Shown here: in pieces, positions 45,946-56,066 of the stretch
Numbering within the stretch: the stretch's first letter is position 1
Layout: every line of letters begins with the position of its first letter
Assembly: GCA_947500575.1 (NCBI GenBank)
Contig: CANMSI010000004.1
Location: forward strand, 186,001-250,000
Direction: 5' to 3'
Length of the DNA: 64,000 nucleotides
Source: an uncultured Flavobacteriaceae bacterium
GTDB taxonomy: Bacteria; Bacteroidota; Bacteroidia; Flavobacteriales; Flavobacteriaceae
Program-made: the position numbers and the translations under genes
The notes under the pieces: model-generated
What the model was told of the DNA's origin: nothing
Database searches by the model: none
The model's input: only the letters and a program-made list of their open reading frames with translations

Positions 45946-47286
45946 TTATTTGTAACGCTTTCCATGTTTTATGACCATGTCTACATCTTGTAGCAAACTA
46001 ATGTACCGCAAAACATCTCCTTCTACGGCAATAATATCTGCGTATTTTCCTGGAGTAACGGTACCTACCTCATCTGCTACACCCATCCAAAGAGCTGGCC
46101 AATAAGTGGCAGCTCTAATAGCATACATGGGATCTATCCCAAACTCATTTACCCATACGTCTAGCTCGTTCCAAGTAGATTGACTATGAAATTTCATGGG
46201 GATACCACTGTCGGTACCAATCATTAAAACTACCCCTGCATCCAATAACTGATTTATCTTGGTCTGTAGGGTAGGTTTTCTAGAAGGTGTTAACTGAAAA
46301 TAGGGCAGCCTGTCTGGATGCTTAAAACTATTCTTTATATCTGTAATTACACTGTCTGGAAGCCCTAAATGCCAAGAATCGTTATCCAGTTTTTCCATAT
46401 TGTCTCGTGTATATTCATAATTATACAAACCTTCTACCGTAGGGCACCAAAACAAGGGCCCTTTATTCATTTGGGCAGTGCGTTCTTTAATCATTTCCAT
46501 TACATCATCTGGGTAGCGAGGTGCAGAAGATAGTCCGGTATGCTCAAAACAATCCGCATCTACCATTAAACCTCTTCTAATCTCTTCCGGTCTATGACCA
46601 TGCGCAACCACTTTCAAATTATGTTTGTGAGCTTCATCTACAACGGCTTTTAATTCTTCCATGCTCATTTGATCTTGGTCTATCAGTTTTATAACATCGA
46701 CTCCGGCTTTTGCCAACTTTCGTATTTTTTTCCTCCCATCTTCGGCACCATTTACACCCCATCTAAAATCTTCAGTACCCGGATAAGGTTTATGTTGAAT
46801 GAAGGGTCCGGAAACGTATAAGGTAGCACCGGGAATATCTCCTCGGTTGATAGCATCTCTTACGGCAATACTTTCTTCTAATGGCGCACCTAGATCCCTA
46901 GCACTAGTAACACCAGCCATTAATAATTGATGCGCAGATGCGGGCATAATTACATCTTTTAAGAGTGGCGGATAGGTTTTATCCCAATATCCATAGTCTG
47001 CATGCCCATTAATCATGGTATGTACATGCATATCCCAAAGGCCTGGTAAAACAGTCATCCCTTCTGTAGAAATGACTTCTGCATTTTCAGGAATAGGGGT
47101 ATTATCTTGATTCCCCACTATCTTTATTTTCTCACCCTCGATGATAATAACACTATTCTTAATGGGTGCTGCACCAAAACCGTCTATTAGGGTACCCCCT
47201 ACCAAAGCTTTTATCTTTGGCTGCTGTCCATAACTAATGGACATTGTACACAGCAAGCATGCAAAAAAAATAATTCTTGATTTCAT
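45946..47286 (-). CDS. Exported amidohydrolase-family protein
   Basis: 446 residues with signal peptide 1-20 (SISYGQQ). Metal motif DMHVHT (about 85-90), then AHGHRPEE, CFEHTG and GTDSGIP (His/Asp ligands in order), with the family opening GGTLIDG and C-terminal GKYADIIAVEGD. It is most like imidazolonepropionase-like amidohydrolases, likely cleaving a cyclic amide or dipeptide outside the cytoplasm. Seventeen bases separate it from the hemolysin III gene start. Confidence 0.88.
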   Translation of the reverse strand: MKSRIIFFACLLCTMSISYGQQPKIKALVGGTLIDGFGAAPIKNSVIIIEGEKIKIVGNQDNTPIPENAEVISTEGMTVLPGLWDMHVHTMINGHADYGYWDKTYPPLLKDVIMPASAHQLLMAGVTSARDLGAPLEESIAVRDAINRGDIPGATLYVSGPFIQHKPYPGTEDFRWGVNGAEDGRKKIRKLAKAGVDVIKLIDQDQMSMEELKAVVDEAHKHNLKVVAHGHRPEEIRRGLMVDADCFEHTGLSSAPRYPDDVMEMIKERTAQMNKGPLFWCPTVEGLYNYEYTRDNMEKLDNDSWHLGLPDSVITDIKNSFKHPDRLPYFQLTPSRKPTLQTKINQLLDAGVVLMIGTDSGIPMKFHSQSTWNELDVWVNEFGIDPMYAIRAATYWPALWMGVADEVGTVTPGKYADIIAVEGDVLRYISLLQDVDMVIKHGKRYK

Positions 47287-47349
47287 AGGGTTGAATTTTT
47301 CTTAAAGATAAAAATTATGCGTGGAGCTTTTTTCAAAAAGCCAATAAAA

Positions 47350-48660
47350 TTACTCTGGATAGTACCAAAAAGGAATGCTGATAATCTTTCTGAAGTAGAC
47401 ACTATCTCTTCTTTTATCTTTTCTTCTAATTTCAAGAAGGTGTTTCCCCCTTTGTACATCTGTTAAATCTAGGAAAGTTTCATATCCTTTTTGGTTCCTC
47501 TTGTTTTTTGTGAGTACAAAACTGGGTTCAAAATAGGTGGAATCAATTTTTAATTGATACATTTCTTCTAAGGCTTTTACATAATCTGGCAACAAACGAT
47601 TCTTATCACCCCAATTGATAGTGCCTTGAGAAAATGGCGTATACAAACCTCGATAGTCTTTTTTAGGTTTAAGATCTTTGTAAAAATCGAACACATCATC
47701 TTCCACAGAACTGCCATACACTATAAATAGCTCCAGATATGGATCTGATATTACTTTAGAAGGAATGGAAGCCAAGTAAACAAAGTCGGTTTTTTCTTCA
47801 ATTAGATTGTGATAGTTTGTAATATTTGCTACGGAAGAAGACGAGTTATTTTCATCGTCCAAGTAATTGGATGTACTAAATCCGGTTCCTGCTAAAATTC
47901 CAATACCAATATAAAGCGGAACAATAATATAGCTCAAGCGTTTTCCAAATCTGGTATCTAAAAAATTATATACCATTGGTCTATACAAAAAGGAAAGTGT
48001 TAGGTACTTAAACACCCAATAAATTGGATAATAAAAAAAAGTAGTCCATTTTTTTCTTTTCAACCACCCCTGGGTAATAAAATCAATGAAGGTTAATATG
48101 GAACCAATGATCAAAAAGATCATGAAAGGTGCCCCAATCCAGTTTCTATAATCAGTTACCTCCCCTCTATACATCCATAAACTAATAAAGTTTAATAGCG
48201 CAACGATGATAAGTATACCCAGTAAATAAAAGACTAGAAGAAATGTAACTGCAAAAATAATACTGCAATATTTTTCAAGTTTTGCTACATAATTATCGAA
48301 AGAACCTACTCGCTTTTTAAGGTGTTTGGAAAATTTAGGACTGTATCGTAGCATTTGATAATCAATATCCCCAGAAACGTAGCGCAAACCAACCGCACCT
48401 ATCCACAATCCACGTAATATTACGTGTGCTAATAAATTAGTAGCAATAATATACCAAGAAATCAGTAATCCTTGAAAGAGAAAACCAGCATACATATTCT
48501 GTTCTTCTTGGGTTTCTACCACTGAAATTTTGATAGGATCAATTATTAGAAACAGCCCATAAATAGCGAAACCAGAAATAATAAGTTCTAACTGCCAACT
48601 CTCTTGTTGTAGAATGTCTAACCACTTTTTAAACTTGGCGTCTTTGGAATCATTACTCAT
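47350..48660 (-). CDS. Multi-spanning membrane protein of unknown function
   Basis: 436 residues from ATG 48658-48660; an upstream ATG would add 19 residues of no clear character. Five or six membrane helices lie between residues 25 and 265, followed by a soluble domain (about 280-436) that ends FWYYPE, presumably periplasmic. Family not recognised. Monocistronic. An A/T-rich hairpin (48778-48793) with a T-tract on the minus strand lies upstream of its start and could attenuate it. Confidence 0.7.
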   Translation of the reverse strand: MSNDSKDAKFKKWLDILQQESWQLELIISGFAIYGLFLIIDPIKISVVETQEEQNMYAGFLFQGLLISWYIIATNLLAHVILRGLWIGAVGLRYVSGDIDYQMLRYSPKFSKHLKKRVGSFDNYVAKLEKYCSIIFAVTFLLVFYLLGILIIVALLNFISLWMYRGEVTDYRNWIGAPFMIFLIIGSILTFIDFITQGWLKRKKWTTFFYYPIYWVFKYLTLSFLYRPMVYNFLDTRFGKRLSYIIVPLYIGIGILAGTGFSTSNYLDDENNSSSSVANITNYHNLIEEKTDFVYLASIPSKVISDPYLELFIVYGSSVEDDVFDFYKDLKPKKDYRGLYTPFSQGTINWGDKNRLLPDYVKALEEMYQLKIDSTYFEPSFVLTKNKRNQKGYETFLDLTDVQRGKHLLEIRRKDKRRDSVYFRKIISIPFWYYPE

Positions 48661-48863
48661 ACGTTGGTTTTTTTGGTTACTCGGCAAGCTCAAGTTAAAA
48701 AAACTAATGCAATGCACCGTCTCTTTCTGTATTTTAAGTTGTATCCATACTTCTTATCTATATTAATATTCTAAAAAAAACACTAAAGTGTTTGGCATGT
48801 GTTGCTTCCTGTATGACGAAATTAATTTCTTGAAAAGGGCCATCAGAATTCCCAAATTCTCTA

Positions 48864-48894
48864 TTGCCAGCATCAAACCAAGGTAGTATCTTTG
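48864..48894 (+). promoter_or_regulatory. Promoter of thrS-infC-rpmI-rplT
   Basis: TTG at 48864-48866 and, 20 bases later, TATCTTTG at 48887-48894, a full match to TAnnTTTG. The ATG follows 25 bases after the box. Confidence 0.6.
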
Positions 48895-48919
48895 CGATCT
48901 TATTGCTATTGCAACACAT

Positions 48920-50860
48920 ATGATCAAAATAACATTACCAGACGGAACGGTTAAAGAATACGCCAAAGGAAGTACTGCCATGGATGTGGCTAAAAGTATC
49001 AGTGAAGGATTAGCTCGAAATGTAATTTCGGCTAAATTCAATGACACTACTGTGGAAACGGTAACACCTTTAAACGAAGATGGTTCATTGGTACTTTATA
49101 CTTGGAATGATGCGGAAGGAAAAACTGCATTTTGGCACTCTACTTCGCATGTGGTAGCACAAACTTTGGAAGAATTATATCCTGGAGTTAAATTAACTAT
49201 TGGTCCAGCGATAGAAAACGGATTTTACTATGACATAGATGCTGGAGAGCATGTTTTATCTGAAAAAGACTTTCCTGCCATAGAAAAGCGTGCTTTAGAA
49301 ATTGCTCGTGAAAAACACAATTACAGCATCCGTTCTTCAACCAAAGCAGAAGCTTTGGAATTTTATAAAGCTGCTGGAAATGAGTATAAGGTAGAATTAA
49401 TTGAGAATCTAGAAGATGGCACCATTACTTTTTGCGATCATAGCACCTTTACAGATCTGTGCAGAGGTGGTCATATACCGAATACAGGAATTATAAAAGC
49501 TATCAAAATTTTAAGTGTTGCTGGGGCATATTGGCGAGGAGATGAAACCAAAACACAGCTTACCCGTATTTATGGAATTTCTTTTCCCAAGCAAAAGGAG
49601 TTAACAGCTTACTTAGAACTTTTGGAAGAGGCTAAGAAACGAGATCATAGAAAATTAGGAAAGGAGTTGGAATTATTCACCTTTTCCAAAAAAGTAGGAC
49701 AAGGTTTACCACTTTGGCTGCCAAAAGGAGCTGCTTTAAGAGAACGTTTAGAACAGTTTTTGAAAAAAGCACAGAAAAAAGCAGGTTACGAAATGGTGGT
49801 AACACCGCATATTGGTCAGAAAGAATTATATGTTACTTCTGGACATTACGAAAAATATGGAGAAGATAGTTTTCAGCCTATTTCTACGCCCAAGGAGGGC
49901 GAAGAGTTCTTGCTAAAACCTATGAATTGCCCGCATCATTGCGAAATCTATAACAGTAAGCCATTTAGTTACAAAGAACTTCCTAAACGCTATGCAGAAT
50001 TTGGGACGGTATACCGTTATGAACAAAGTGGAGAATTACATGGTTTAACAAGGGTAAGAGGGTTTACCCAAGATGATGCTCATATTTTTTGTACTCCGGA
50101 CCAATTAGATCAGGAATTTAAAAATGTGATTGATCTTTCGCTTTATGTTCTGGGATCCTTAGGTTTTGAAAATTTTACGGCTCAGGTTTCGGTTCGAGAT
50201 ATGGAGAAACCAGAAAAGTACATTGGTTCTCCTGAAAATTGGGAAAAAGCGGAACAAGCAATTATCAATGCCGCCAAGGAAAAAGGCTTGAACTTTGTCA
50301 TTGAAAGTGGGGAAGCTGCCTTTTACGGTCCTAAGTTAGATTTCATGGTAAAAGATGCCTTGGGAAGAAACTGGCAATTAGGGACCATTCAGGTAGATTA
50401 TAACTTACCAGAACGTTTTGACCTTACATATAAAGGAAGTGATAATGAATCACATAGACCCGTTATGATACACCGTGCTCCCTTTGGAAGCATGGAACGT
50501 TTCATTGCCCTATTACTGGAGCATACCGGTGGTAATTTCCCTTTATGGTTGATCCCAGATCAGGCAATTATATTACCAGTGAGCGAAAAATATGAAAAAT
50601 ATGCTGAAAAAGTTTTAGATTCCTTAGAAAATCACGAAATTCGCGCGCTTGTTGATAAGAGAAACGAGACCGTAGGGAAAAAAATACGTGAAGCTGAGAT
50701 GAACAAAATACCATTTATGCTGATCGTTGGGGAAAATGAAGAAAAAGAAGAGACCATTGCTGTAAGAAGGCATGGAGGATCTGATTTGGGAACTCTTTCT
50801 TTAAAAGATTTTACAGACTTGGTCACTAGCGAAATAAATAGTACCTTAAAGTCGTTTTAA
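48920..50860 (+). CDS. thrS: Threonyl-tRNA synthetase
   Basis: Class II synthetase, 646 residues. N-terminal TGS domain (residues 1-60; [20 protein letters not shown]), the editing domain with the HxxxH-type segments (HSTSHVVAQ and [14 protein letters not shown]), the catalytic domain with motif 1 region, [12 protein letters not shown] (zinc Cys), [27 protein letters not shown] (motif 2) and [11 protein letters not shown] (motif 3), and the anticodon-binding C-terminus. All elements are present. It leads a classical operon with infC, rpmI and rplT. Confidence 0.98.
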   Translation: MIKITLPDGTVKEYAKGSTAMDVAKSISEGLARNVISAKFNDTTVETVTPLNEDGSLVLYTWNDAEGKTAFWHSTSHVVAQTLEELYPGVKLTIGPAIENGFYYDIDAGEHVLSEKDFPAIEKRALEIAREKHNYSIRSSTKAEALEFYKAAGNEYKVELIENLEDGTITFCDHSTFTDLCRGGHIPNTGIIKAIKILSVAGAYWRGDETKTQLTRIYGISFPKQKELTAYLELLEEAKKRDHRKLGKELELFTFSKKVGQGLPLWLPKGAALRERLEQFLKKAQKKAGYEMVVTPHIGQKELYVTSGHYEKYGEDSFQPISTPKEGEEFLLKPMNCPHHCEIYNSKPFSYKELPKRYAEFGTVYRYEQSGELHGLTRVRGFTQDDAHIFCTPDQLDQEFKNVIDLSLYVLGSLGFENFTAQVSVRDMEKPEKYIGSPENWEKAEQAIINAAKEKGLNFVIESGEAAFYGPKLDFMVKDALGRNWQLGTIQVDYNLPERFDLTYKGSDNESHRPVMIHRAPFGSMERFIALLLEHTGGNFPLWLIPDQAIILPVSEKYEKYAEKVLDSLENHEIRALVDKRNETVGKKIREAEMNKIPFMLIVGENEEKEETIAVRRHGGSDLGTLSLKDFTDLVTSEINSTLKSF

Positions 50861-50893
50861 AAAGAGTTAAAGTTTAATTAAAAAATTTAAGTC

Positions 50894-51448
50894 ATAGCAA
50901 TAAGAAAAAGATTTAGGCCCCAACCTAGAAGGGAAAACAAAAACCCGCACAATATCAATGAAAAGATTACTGCCCCCCAAGTAAGATTGGTAGGTGATAA
51001 TGTTGAGGTAGGTGTGTATCCATTGAGGGAAGCACTTGCAAAATCGGATGAATTGGAGTTGGATTTGGTAGAGATTTCACCAAAGGCAGATCCACCGGTT
51101 TGTAAAATTATAGATTACAAAAAGTTCCTTTACGAACAAAAGAAGCGCGAGAAGGTAATGAAAGCCAAAGCGACGAAGGTGATAGTAAAGGAAATACGAT
51201 TTGGTCCACAAACGGACGATCATGATTACGCTTTTAAAAAGAAGCATGCCGAAAAGTTCTTAAAGGACGGAGCAAAATTAAAAGCATATGTATTTTTCAA
51301 AGGTCGTTCCATTGTTTATAAAGATCAAGGTGAAATATTATTATTACGTCTTGCTCAGGAATTGGAAGAATTTGGCAAGGTAGAACAAATGCCAAAGCTA
51401 GAAGGGAAACGAATGACGATGTTCATTTCTCCCAAAGCTAAAAAATAG
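50894..51448 (+). CDS. infC: Translation initiation factor IF-3 (AUA start)
   Basis: 184 residues if it starts at ATA 50894-50896 ([15 protein letters not shown]...). The domain begins [16 protein letters not shown], which lies upstream of the first ATG/GTG/TTG in frame (TTG 50987), so a normal start would cut the conserved N-terminus. An in-frame stop at 50888 leaves only GTC and ATA codons before it. infC uses a rare start in other bacteria, where IF3 represses its own translation from it. The rest ([41 protein letters not shown]) is standard IF-3. Confidence 0.92.
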   Translation: MAIRKRFRPQPRRENKNPHNINEKITAPQVRLVGDNVEVGVYPLREALAKSDELELDLVEISPKADPPVCKIIDYKKFLYEQKKREKVMKAKATKVIVKEIRFGPQTDDHDYAFKKKHAEKFLKDGAKLKAYVFFKGRSIVYKDQGEILLLRLAQELEEFGKVEQMPKLEGKRMTMFISPKAKK

Positions 51449-51495
51449 TATAGATTTCAAATTCCTTTATACGGAGTTTGGACTAAAAGGAACTA

Positions 51496-51519
51496 AAGCC
51501 AGTCTATTTAGACTGGTTT
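51496..51519 (+). promoter_or_regulatory. Leader hairpin ahead of rpmI
   Basis: A 9-bp stem (AAGCCAGTC with GACTGGTTT, one G-T pair) and a 6-base loop lies in the 110-base gap between infC and rpmI. L20 binds leader RNA to repress rpmI-rplT in several phyla; a similar role here is only a suggestion. No T-tract follows, so it is probably not a terminator. Confidence 0.35.
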
Positions 51520-51558
51520 AGTATATAAGTGAGATAAGTATCATAAACTAGGAAGAAG

Positions 51559-51756
51559 ATGCCTAAGATGAAAACAAAATCCAGTGCTAAAAAGCGTTTT
51601 AAGCTTACAGGTACTGGTAAAATCAAAAGAAAGCACGCTTTTAAGAGTCACATTCTAACGAAGAAATCTAAAAAGCGTAAGCTAAAGTTAACCCACTCTA
51701 CTTTAGTACATGAGTCGGATGTTAACAGTATTAAAGAACAATTACGTTTAAAGTAA
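51559..51756 (+). CDS. rpmI: 50S ribosomal protein L35
   Basis: 65 residues, [20 protein letters not shown] followed by the basic core [13 protein letters not shown], a full match to L35. It assembles into the large subunit. Between infC and rplT in the standard order. Confidence 0.97.
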   Translation: MPKMKTKSSAKKRFKLTGTGKIKRKHAFKSHILTKKSKKRKLKLTHSTLVHESDVNSIKEQLRLK

Positions 51757-51841
51757 TTCTTCTTTTCGGTAAATTATTAACCCTGGAGTCAGGCTTTAAA
51801 GTCCAAAAAATAAGGCGCCTGCTACAAAAAAATGTAAAATT

Positions 51842-52186
51842 ATGCCAAGATCAGTAAACTCAGTTGCTTCTAGAGCTCGCCGTAAAAAGGTGATGAAGCA
51901 AGCAAAAGGTTACTTTGGAAGACGTAAAAATGTCTGGACAGTAGCCAAGAATGCGGTGGAAAAAGCAATGTTATATGCTTATAGAGACCGAAGAAATAAA
52001 AAGAGAACTTTCCGTGCTTTATGGATTACCCGTATTAATGCAGGTGCTCGTTTACATGGAATGTCTTATTCCCAGTTTATGGGAAAGGTGAAAGCTAATG
52101 GTATTGAATTAAACCGTAAGGTTTTAGCAGATTTAGCTATGAACCACCCAGAAGCTTTTAAAGCCATTGTGGAAAAAGTAAAATAA
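51842..52186 (+). CDS. rplT: 50S ribosomal protein L20
   Basis: 114 residues: [29 protein letters not shown] and the C-terminal [31 protein letters not shown] are typical of L20, an early 23S-binding protein and the usual repressor of this operon. A strong terminator follows. Confidence 0.97.
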   Translation: MPRSVNSVASRARRKKVMKQAKGYFGRRKNVWTVAKNAVEKAMLYAYRDRRNKKRTFRALWITRINAGARLHGMSYSQFMGKVKANGIELNRKVLADLAMNHPEAFKAIVEKVK

Positions 52187-52210
52187 ATAATAGATACCAT
52201 CTCTCTTATA

Positions 52211-52240
52211 AAAAAACCCACTCATATGAGTGGGTTTTTT
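52211..52240 (+). terminator. Bidirectional terminator after rplT
   Basis: A perfect 15-bp palindrome (AAAAAACCCACTCAT with its mirror ATGAGTGGGTTTTTT), strong in both directions. It serves rplT and the cyclase gene, whose stop lies at its edge. Confidence 0.9.
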
Positions 52241-53322
52241 CATGTATCTTTTTTACGAATTGCATACATCTGTATGCTTTGCTGTTTTCCTTTTAAACGT
52301 AGATTTCCTAAATCCGAAGTTGTATAACTCTGGCCAATAGCTAAGTGTTTCAACAGCGCTTTTGAAATCAACAACAACTCACCATACGAATTACATTCGC
52401 TTTGAATCCTTGCAGTTGTATTAATTACATCTCCGTGATAGGCTAACTCCTTTTTAATACTACCCACTTCTACTACAATTAGTTTACCGCCATGAAGACC
52501 AGCCTTGAACTCCGGAACAACCCCATACTTCTCCCTGTAATACAGTTTTCGCTTTTCAATTCTATGCTGAAAGGCAAAGAATAGATGTACGCAATTATTA
52601 CGATACATTCCTTTCTTATAGGACCAGCTAAGCACCGCCTCATCTCCTACATATTGGTATACCTCTGCTTCGTACTTTTCTATCACCTGATTTAGATCTA
52701 AAAAACAATCTTGAATAAAACTACTGTATCTAAAGTGACCTAAGTTCTCGGCAATAGAAGTAGAATCCTTTAAATCCAAAAACATAAAAATTCGTTGCTC
52801 TTCTGTTGGTTTTCTATACTTCCCAATCAACATGCTAAAAAAAGTACTGCTTCCAAATTTTTCAACGGCCATTTTTATGAAGGAAAATACAAGAGAACAT
52901 GCAGAGAAATAAGCAAGGCTAATCCAAAAAATTGGACTGGTTCGCCACCACCCCATTTCATTGGGTAGATCCAGATCCATTCTGTATTCAGCAATTCTCA
53001 TAATAAGGGTAAGCACGGAAACTAAAAGAACTATATAGACAAAAGTTCTAAGGAGAATAGAAAGTCCTAAATACAATTTCTTCAAAAGATATTTATCAAA
53101 AATGAATTCTATCAGTGTGTAGAACACTCCTATAAAACATCCAAAATACACTCCCAAATCAATCCATTCTAACACAGAAACGTACTTCATGGGATCTACC
53201 GTAATGTTTTGTTCCTGCCCAATCGCATAAAACCGAATGAGCAGAAAAAAACAGGAAACTAAAACCCAGTAGACTACCGTAAAAAGTAATAATCGAAAAA
53301 ACTGTTTTGCGATTTGTTTCAA
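52240..53322 (-). CDS. Membrane-bound class III nucleotidyl cyclase
   Basis: 360 residues: about four N-terminal membrane helices (10-165) and a class III cyclase domain (about 175-340). The two metal Asp lie in FLDLKDST and YVGDEAV, and the transition-state Asn/Arg in HGDVINTTARIQ, so the domain appears catalytically complete. It could make cAMP or cGMP; the sequence does not decide. The gene overlaps the terminator and starts just after the yjbQ gene ends. Confidence 0.9.
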   Translation of the reverse strand: MKQIAKQFFRLLLFTVVYWVLVSCFFLLIRFYAIGQEQNITVDPMKYVSVLEWIDLGVYFGCFIGVFYTLIEFIFDKYLLKKLYLGLSILLRTFVYIVLLVSVLTLIMRIAEYRMDLDLPNEMGWWRTSPIFWISLAYFSACSLVFSFIKMAVEKFGSSTFFSMLIGKYRKPTEEQRIFMFLDLKDSTSIAENLGHFRYSSFIQDCFLDLNQVIEKYEAEVYQYVGDEAVLSWSYKKGMYRNNCVHLFFAFQHRIEKRKLYYREKYGVVPEFKAGLHGGKLIVVEVGSIKKELAYHGDVINTTARIQSECNSYGELLLISKALLKHLAIGQSYTTSDLGNLRLKGKQQSIQMYAIRKKDT

Positions 53323-53333
53323 ATTTTCTGGTT

Positions 53334-53771
53334 TTAAATTCCTTCCTTAGATAGGCCAAAACAACTTAGCACGAGGCTACGCCCAGATGCGTTATTACGA
53401 TGTTCACAAAGGTAAATACCCTGCCAAACACCTATATTTAACCTTCCTTTCGTAATCGGTATTTGTATAGAAGACCCCATCAAAGAAGCCTTGATATGAG
53501 CTGGCATATCATCTGCTCCCTCATACGTATGAATATAATAAGGTGCATTCTCGGGCACTAACACATTCATATGACTTTCAAAGTCTGTCCTAACAGTTGG
53601 GTCTGCATTTTCATTTAGTGTGAGACCTGCGGAGGTATGTTTAATAAATACGGTTAACATGCCCTGATCGATTTCTTCAAGTTCAGGAAAAGCGCGAAGC
53701 ACTTCATTTGTTATAATATGAAATCCTCTGGGATAAGCTTGTAAACGAAGTTCTTTTTGATAAAAACGCAT
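53334..53771 (-). CDS. YjbQ/UPF0047 family protein
   Basis: 145 residues. FIKHTSAGLTLNENADP (about 44-60) and GRLNIGVWQGIYLCEHRN are hallmarks of the YjbQ family, which has a reported weak thiamine-phosphate synthase activity. Metal-binding His residues sit in those motifs. It lies 11 bases before the cyclase start on the same strand, probably cotranscribed. Confidence 0.9.
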   Translation of the reverse strand: MRFYQKELRLQAYPRGFHIITNEVLRAFPELEEIDQGMLTVFIKHTSAGLTLNENADPTVRTDFESHMNVLVPENAPYYIHTYEGADDMPAHIKASLMGSSIQIPITKGRLNIGVWQGIYLCEHRNNASGRSLVLSCFGLSKEGI

Positions 53772-53872
53772 TTAAAATTGATTTATCTAACAACTAAATT
53801 AAGCTAAAGTTTTTCAAGTATTCCATTCCATTTATAATTATAGGCTACCTTTAGCTTTCTAATTTATATTGC

Positions 53873-54673
53873 ATGGATTTATCTCAGGTAAAAATGGTGG
53901 TTTCGGATATGGACGGAACACTTTTAAATTCAAATCATGAAGTAAGTGATCGTTTTTTTGAACTTTTCAATGCCTTAAAAAAGAAAAATATACTATTTGT
54001 TGCAGCTAGCGGTAGACAATACAACAGCATCGTAAACAAATTGAAAACGATTAAGGACGACATTCTAGTCATTGCAGAAAATGGAGGCCTTGTAATGCAC
54101 CAAGAAAAAGAATTACTTGCAACGCCATTAGATCCACATACCATTTCTGAAGCGCTTACGATCCTTGAAGGTATTGAAGGGGCCAACCCCGTATTATGTG
54201 GTAAAAACAATGCCTATTTAAAACCAAATTCAGATGCTTTCATTCGAAAGTTAGAAGAGTATTATACAGAATTTACCTTATTAAAAGACTGGGAAGAATA
54301 TACGGGAGATATTATTAAAATTGCCGTATACCATTTTGTAGGTTCGGAGGCGCATCTGTATCCTTCTTTACGGCATTTTGAAAAGGAATTAAAGGTAAAA
54401 GTATCGGGAGAAAACTGGCTTGATCTTTCCCATTTTAATGCGAACAAAGGGTATGCACTTCAAAAAGTACAGCAAATGCATGGAATTAGCGCTGCAGAAA
54501 CCATGGTTTTCGGGGATTATAATAACGATTTAGAAATGATGGCCGCGGCCGATTATAGTTTTGCTATGGCCAATGCCCATCCTACTATTTTAGAGGCAGC
54601 ACGTTATAAAACGCATAGTAATGACGATTTTGGAGTGGAAAGAGTGTTAGAAAAACTCTTGGAAGCGCATTAA
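53873..54673 (+). CDS. Cof-type HAD hydrolase
   Basis: 266 residues. HAD motifs in order: DMDGTLL (about 12-18), SGRQY, the lysine in NANKGYAL and GDYNNDLEMM (about 220-229). The Cof-type cap lies between. Likely a phosphatase of a sugar or nucleotide phosphate in the cytoplasm. It converges on the next gene with adjoining stops. Confidence 0.92.
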   Translation: MDLSQVKMVVSDMDGTLLNSNHEVSDRFFELFNALKKKNILFVAASGRQYNSIVNKLKTIKDDILVIAENGGLVMHQEKELLATPLDPHTISEALTILEGIEGANPVLCGKNNAYLKPNSDAFIRKLEEYYTEFTLLKDWEEYTGDIIKIAVYHFVGSEAHLYPSLRHFEKELKVKVSGENWLDLSHFNANKGYALQKVQQMHGISAAETMVFGDYNNDLEMMAAADYSFAMANAHPTILEAARYKTHSNDDFGVERVLEKLLEAH

Positions 54674-55933
54674 TTAGGTCTTTTGCTTCTTTTTACGAGC
54701 AGCAGGAAATAATACGTTATTTAATATCAATCGATACCCCGGAGAGGTAGGATGTAACTCCAATTCTGTTTTAGGATCTCCTACTCTATGTTGATAGTCT
54801 TCCGGATCATGCCCCCCATAAAAAGTAAAAAATCCTTTTCCCTTAATTCCGTGGATGTATCTGGCTTCACCATTAATTTTGTTTTCGCCTAATACCATCA
54901 CTGTTGGTTTTATCTGTTCACGGGTAAAAGCTGTAGTCTGCCCCATAAAGCCTTTTACCAAGGAGGTATGGTTTTGGCACAACATGGTGGGTACAGGATC
55001 CCATTTTGCGGAAAAATCCATTAAGGAGAAATAATCTGATTCCCTGGGGACATTCCTTCTTTTATTTGTCATGTCAATCGAAGAAAACTCGTACCGTAAT
55101 GGGTTCCTTTCTAATGTAAAATTAGTAAAGGCAAAGGTTTTATTGTAGTTTAATTTGCTTTGGTAATTGGCATCTGATGGATCTCCATCAAACATGGGTT
55201 CGCAAATATCTACTCCCTCTGCTGCTAAGGCAATATCAAAACTATCCGTTGCAGAACACATGGCAAACATAAAGCCACCACCTATAACATAATTTCTTAT
55301 TTTCTGTGATACCGCTCTTTTTTCCTCAGACACCTTGCTAAATCCTAGTTCGGTCGCAAGCGCTTCTGCCTTTTGTTTTGCTTCAATATACCAAGGAGCG
55401 GCTCTATACGCTCCGTAAAACTTACCAAATTGCCCTGTAAAATCCTCATGATGTAGATGTAACCAATCATATAAAGCTAGTTTATCATCTAATACATCAG
55501 TGTCATAAATGGTCTGATAAGGGATTTCCGCATAGGTTAGCACCATGGTTACAGCATCATCCCAAGGTTGATTTCCCTTTGGGGAATATACCGCAATCTT
55601 AGGTGCTTTCTCCAAAATCACTGCTTCTTGATTCTGGGAAGGACTGCTAATACCATCCAGAATACTTTGCGCTTGGCCGTCTGATAAGATTTCAAAAGAA
55701 ACCCCTCTAATTTGGCACTCTTTTCGAATACTTTCACCATCCGGTAATAAAAAAGCGCCTCCCCTATAATTTAACAACCATTGCACTTTTTGTTGTTTGG
55801 CTAATACCCAATAGGTAATACCGTATGCCTTTAAATGATTCTTCTGCCCCTCTGCATCCATCGGAATAAGAATACTGGAACTATAGGAACTAAAGGTTAC
55901 TAATACGGCAAGAATGCATAAAAACTTCTTCAT
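54674..55933 (-). CDS. Exported protein commonly named asparagine synthetase B in Bacteroidota
   Basis: 419 residues from ATG 55931-55933, with a signal peptide (MKKFLCILAVLVTFSSYSSS). ILIPMDAEGQKNHLKAYGITYWVL opens a Bacteroidota family that databases often label asparagine synthetase B. I see no SGGxDSS ATP-pyrophosphatase loop or N-terminal Cys2, so that name is very doubtful. A region near KIRNYVIGGGFMFAMCSATDSFD resembles a glutamine-amidotransferase fold with a Cys. Function unknown. Monocistronic. Confidence 0.75.
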   Translation of the reverse strand: MKKFLCILAVLVTFSSYSSSILIPMDAEGQKNHLKAYGITYWVLAKQQKVQWLLNYRGGAFLLPDGESIRKECQIRGVSFEILSDGQAQSILDGISSPSQNQEAVILEKAPKIAVYSPKGNQPWDDAVTMVLTYAEIPYQTIYDTDVLDDKLALYDWLHLHHEDFTGQFGKFYGAYRAAPWYIEAKQKAEALATELGFSKVSEEKRAVSQKIRNYVIGGGFMFAMCSATDSFDIALAAEGVDICEPMFDGDPSDANYQSKLNYNKTFAFTNFTLERNPLRYEFSSIDMTNKRRNVPRESDYFSLMDFSAKWDPVPTMLCQNHTSLVKGFMGQTTAFTREQIKPTVMVLGENKINGEARYIHGIKGKGFFTFYGGHDPEDYQHRVGDPKTELELHPTSPGYRLILNNVLFPAARKKKQKT

Positions 55934-56066
55934 ATCATATGTAAACGAGGGGGCTACTATTTTATTTCTAAGAAAATAGCATTCCATGGGTAAACCTTAA
56001 AGTTACAACTAATTAGTCTTCTGAATAGCGACTACAAGCATTATTGAGAAGATTTTAACGCTTCTA

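Noticed and set aside
48661-48919. T-box or other tRNA-sensing leader for thrS
   Set aside because: A promoter lies only 25 bases before the ATG, too close for a T-box, and such leaders are not known in this phylum.
48763-49047. Minus-strand ORF of 94 codons across the thrS start
   Set aside because: It is antisense to the conserved thrS TGS domain and its promoter and resembles no family.
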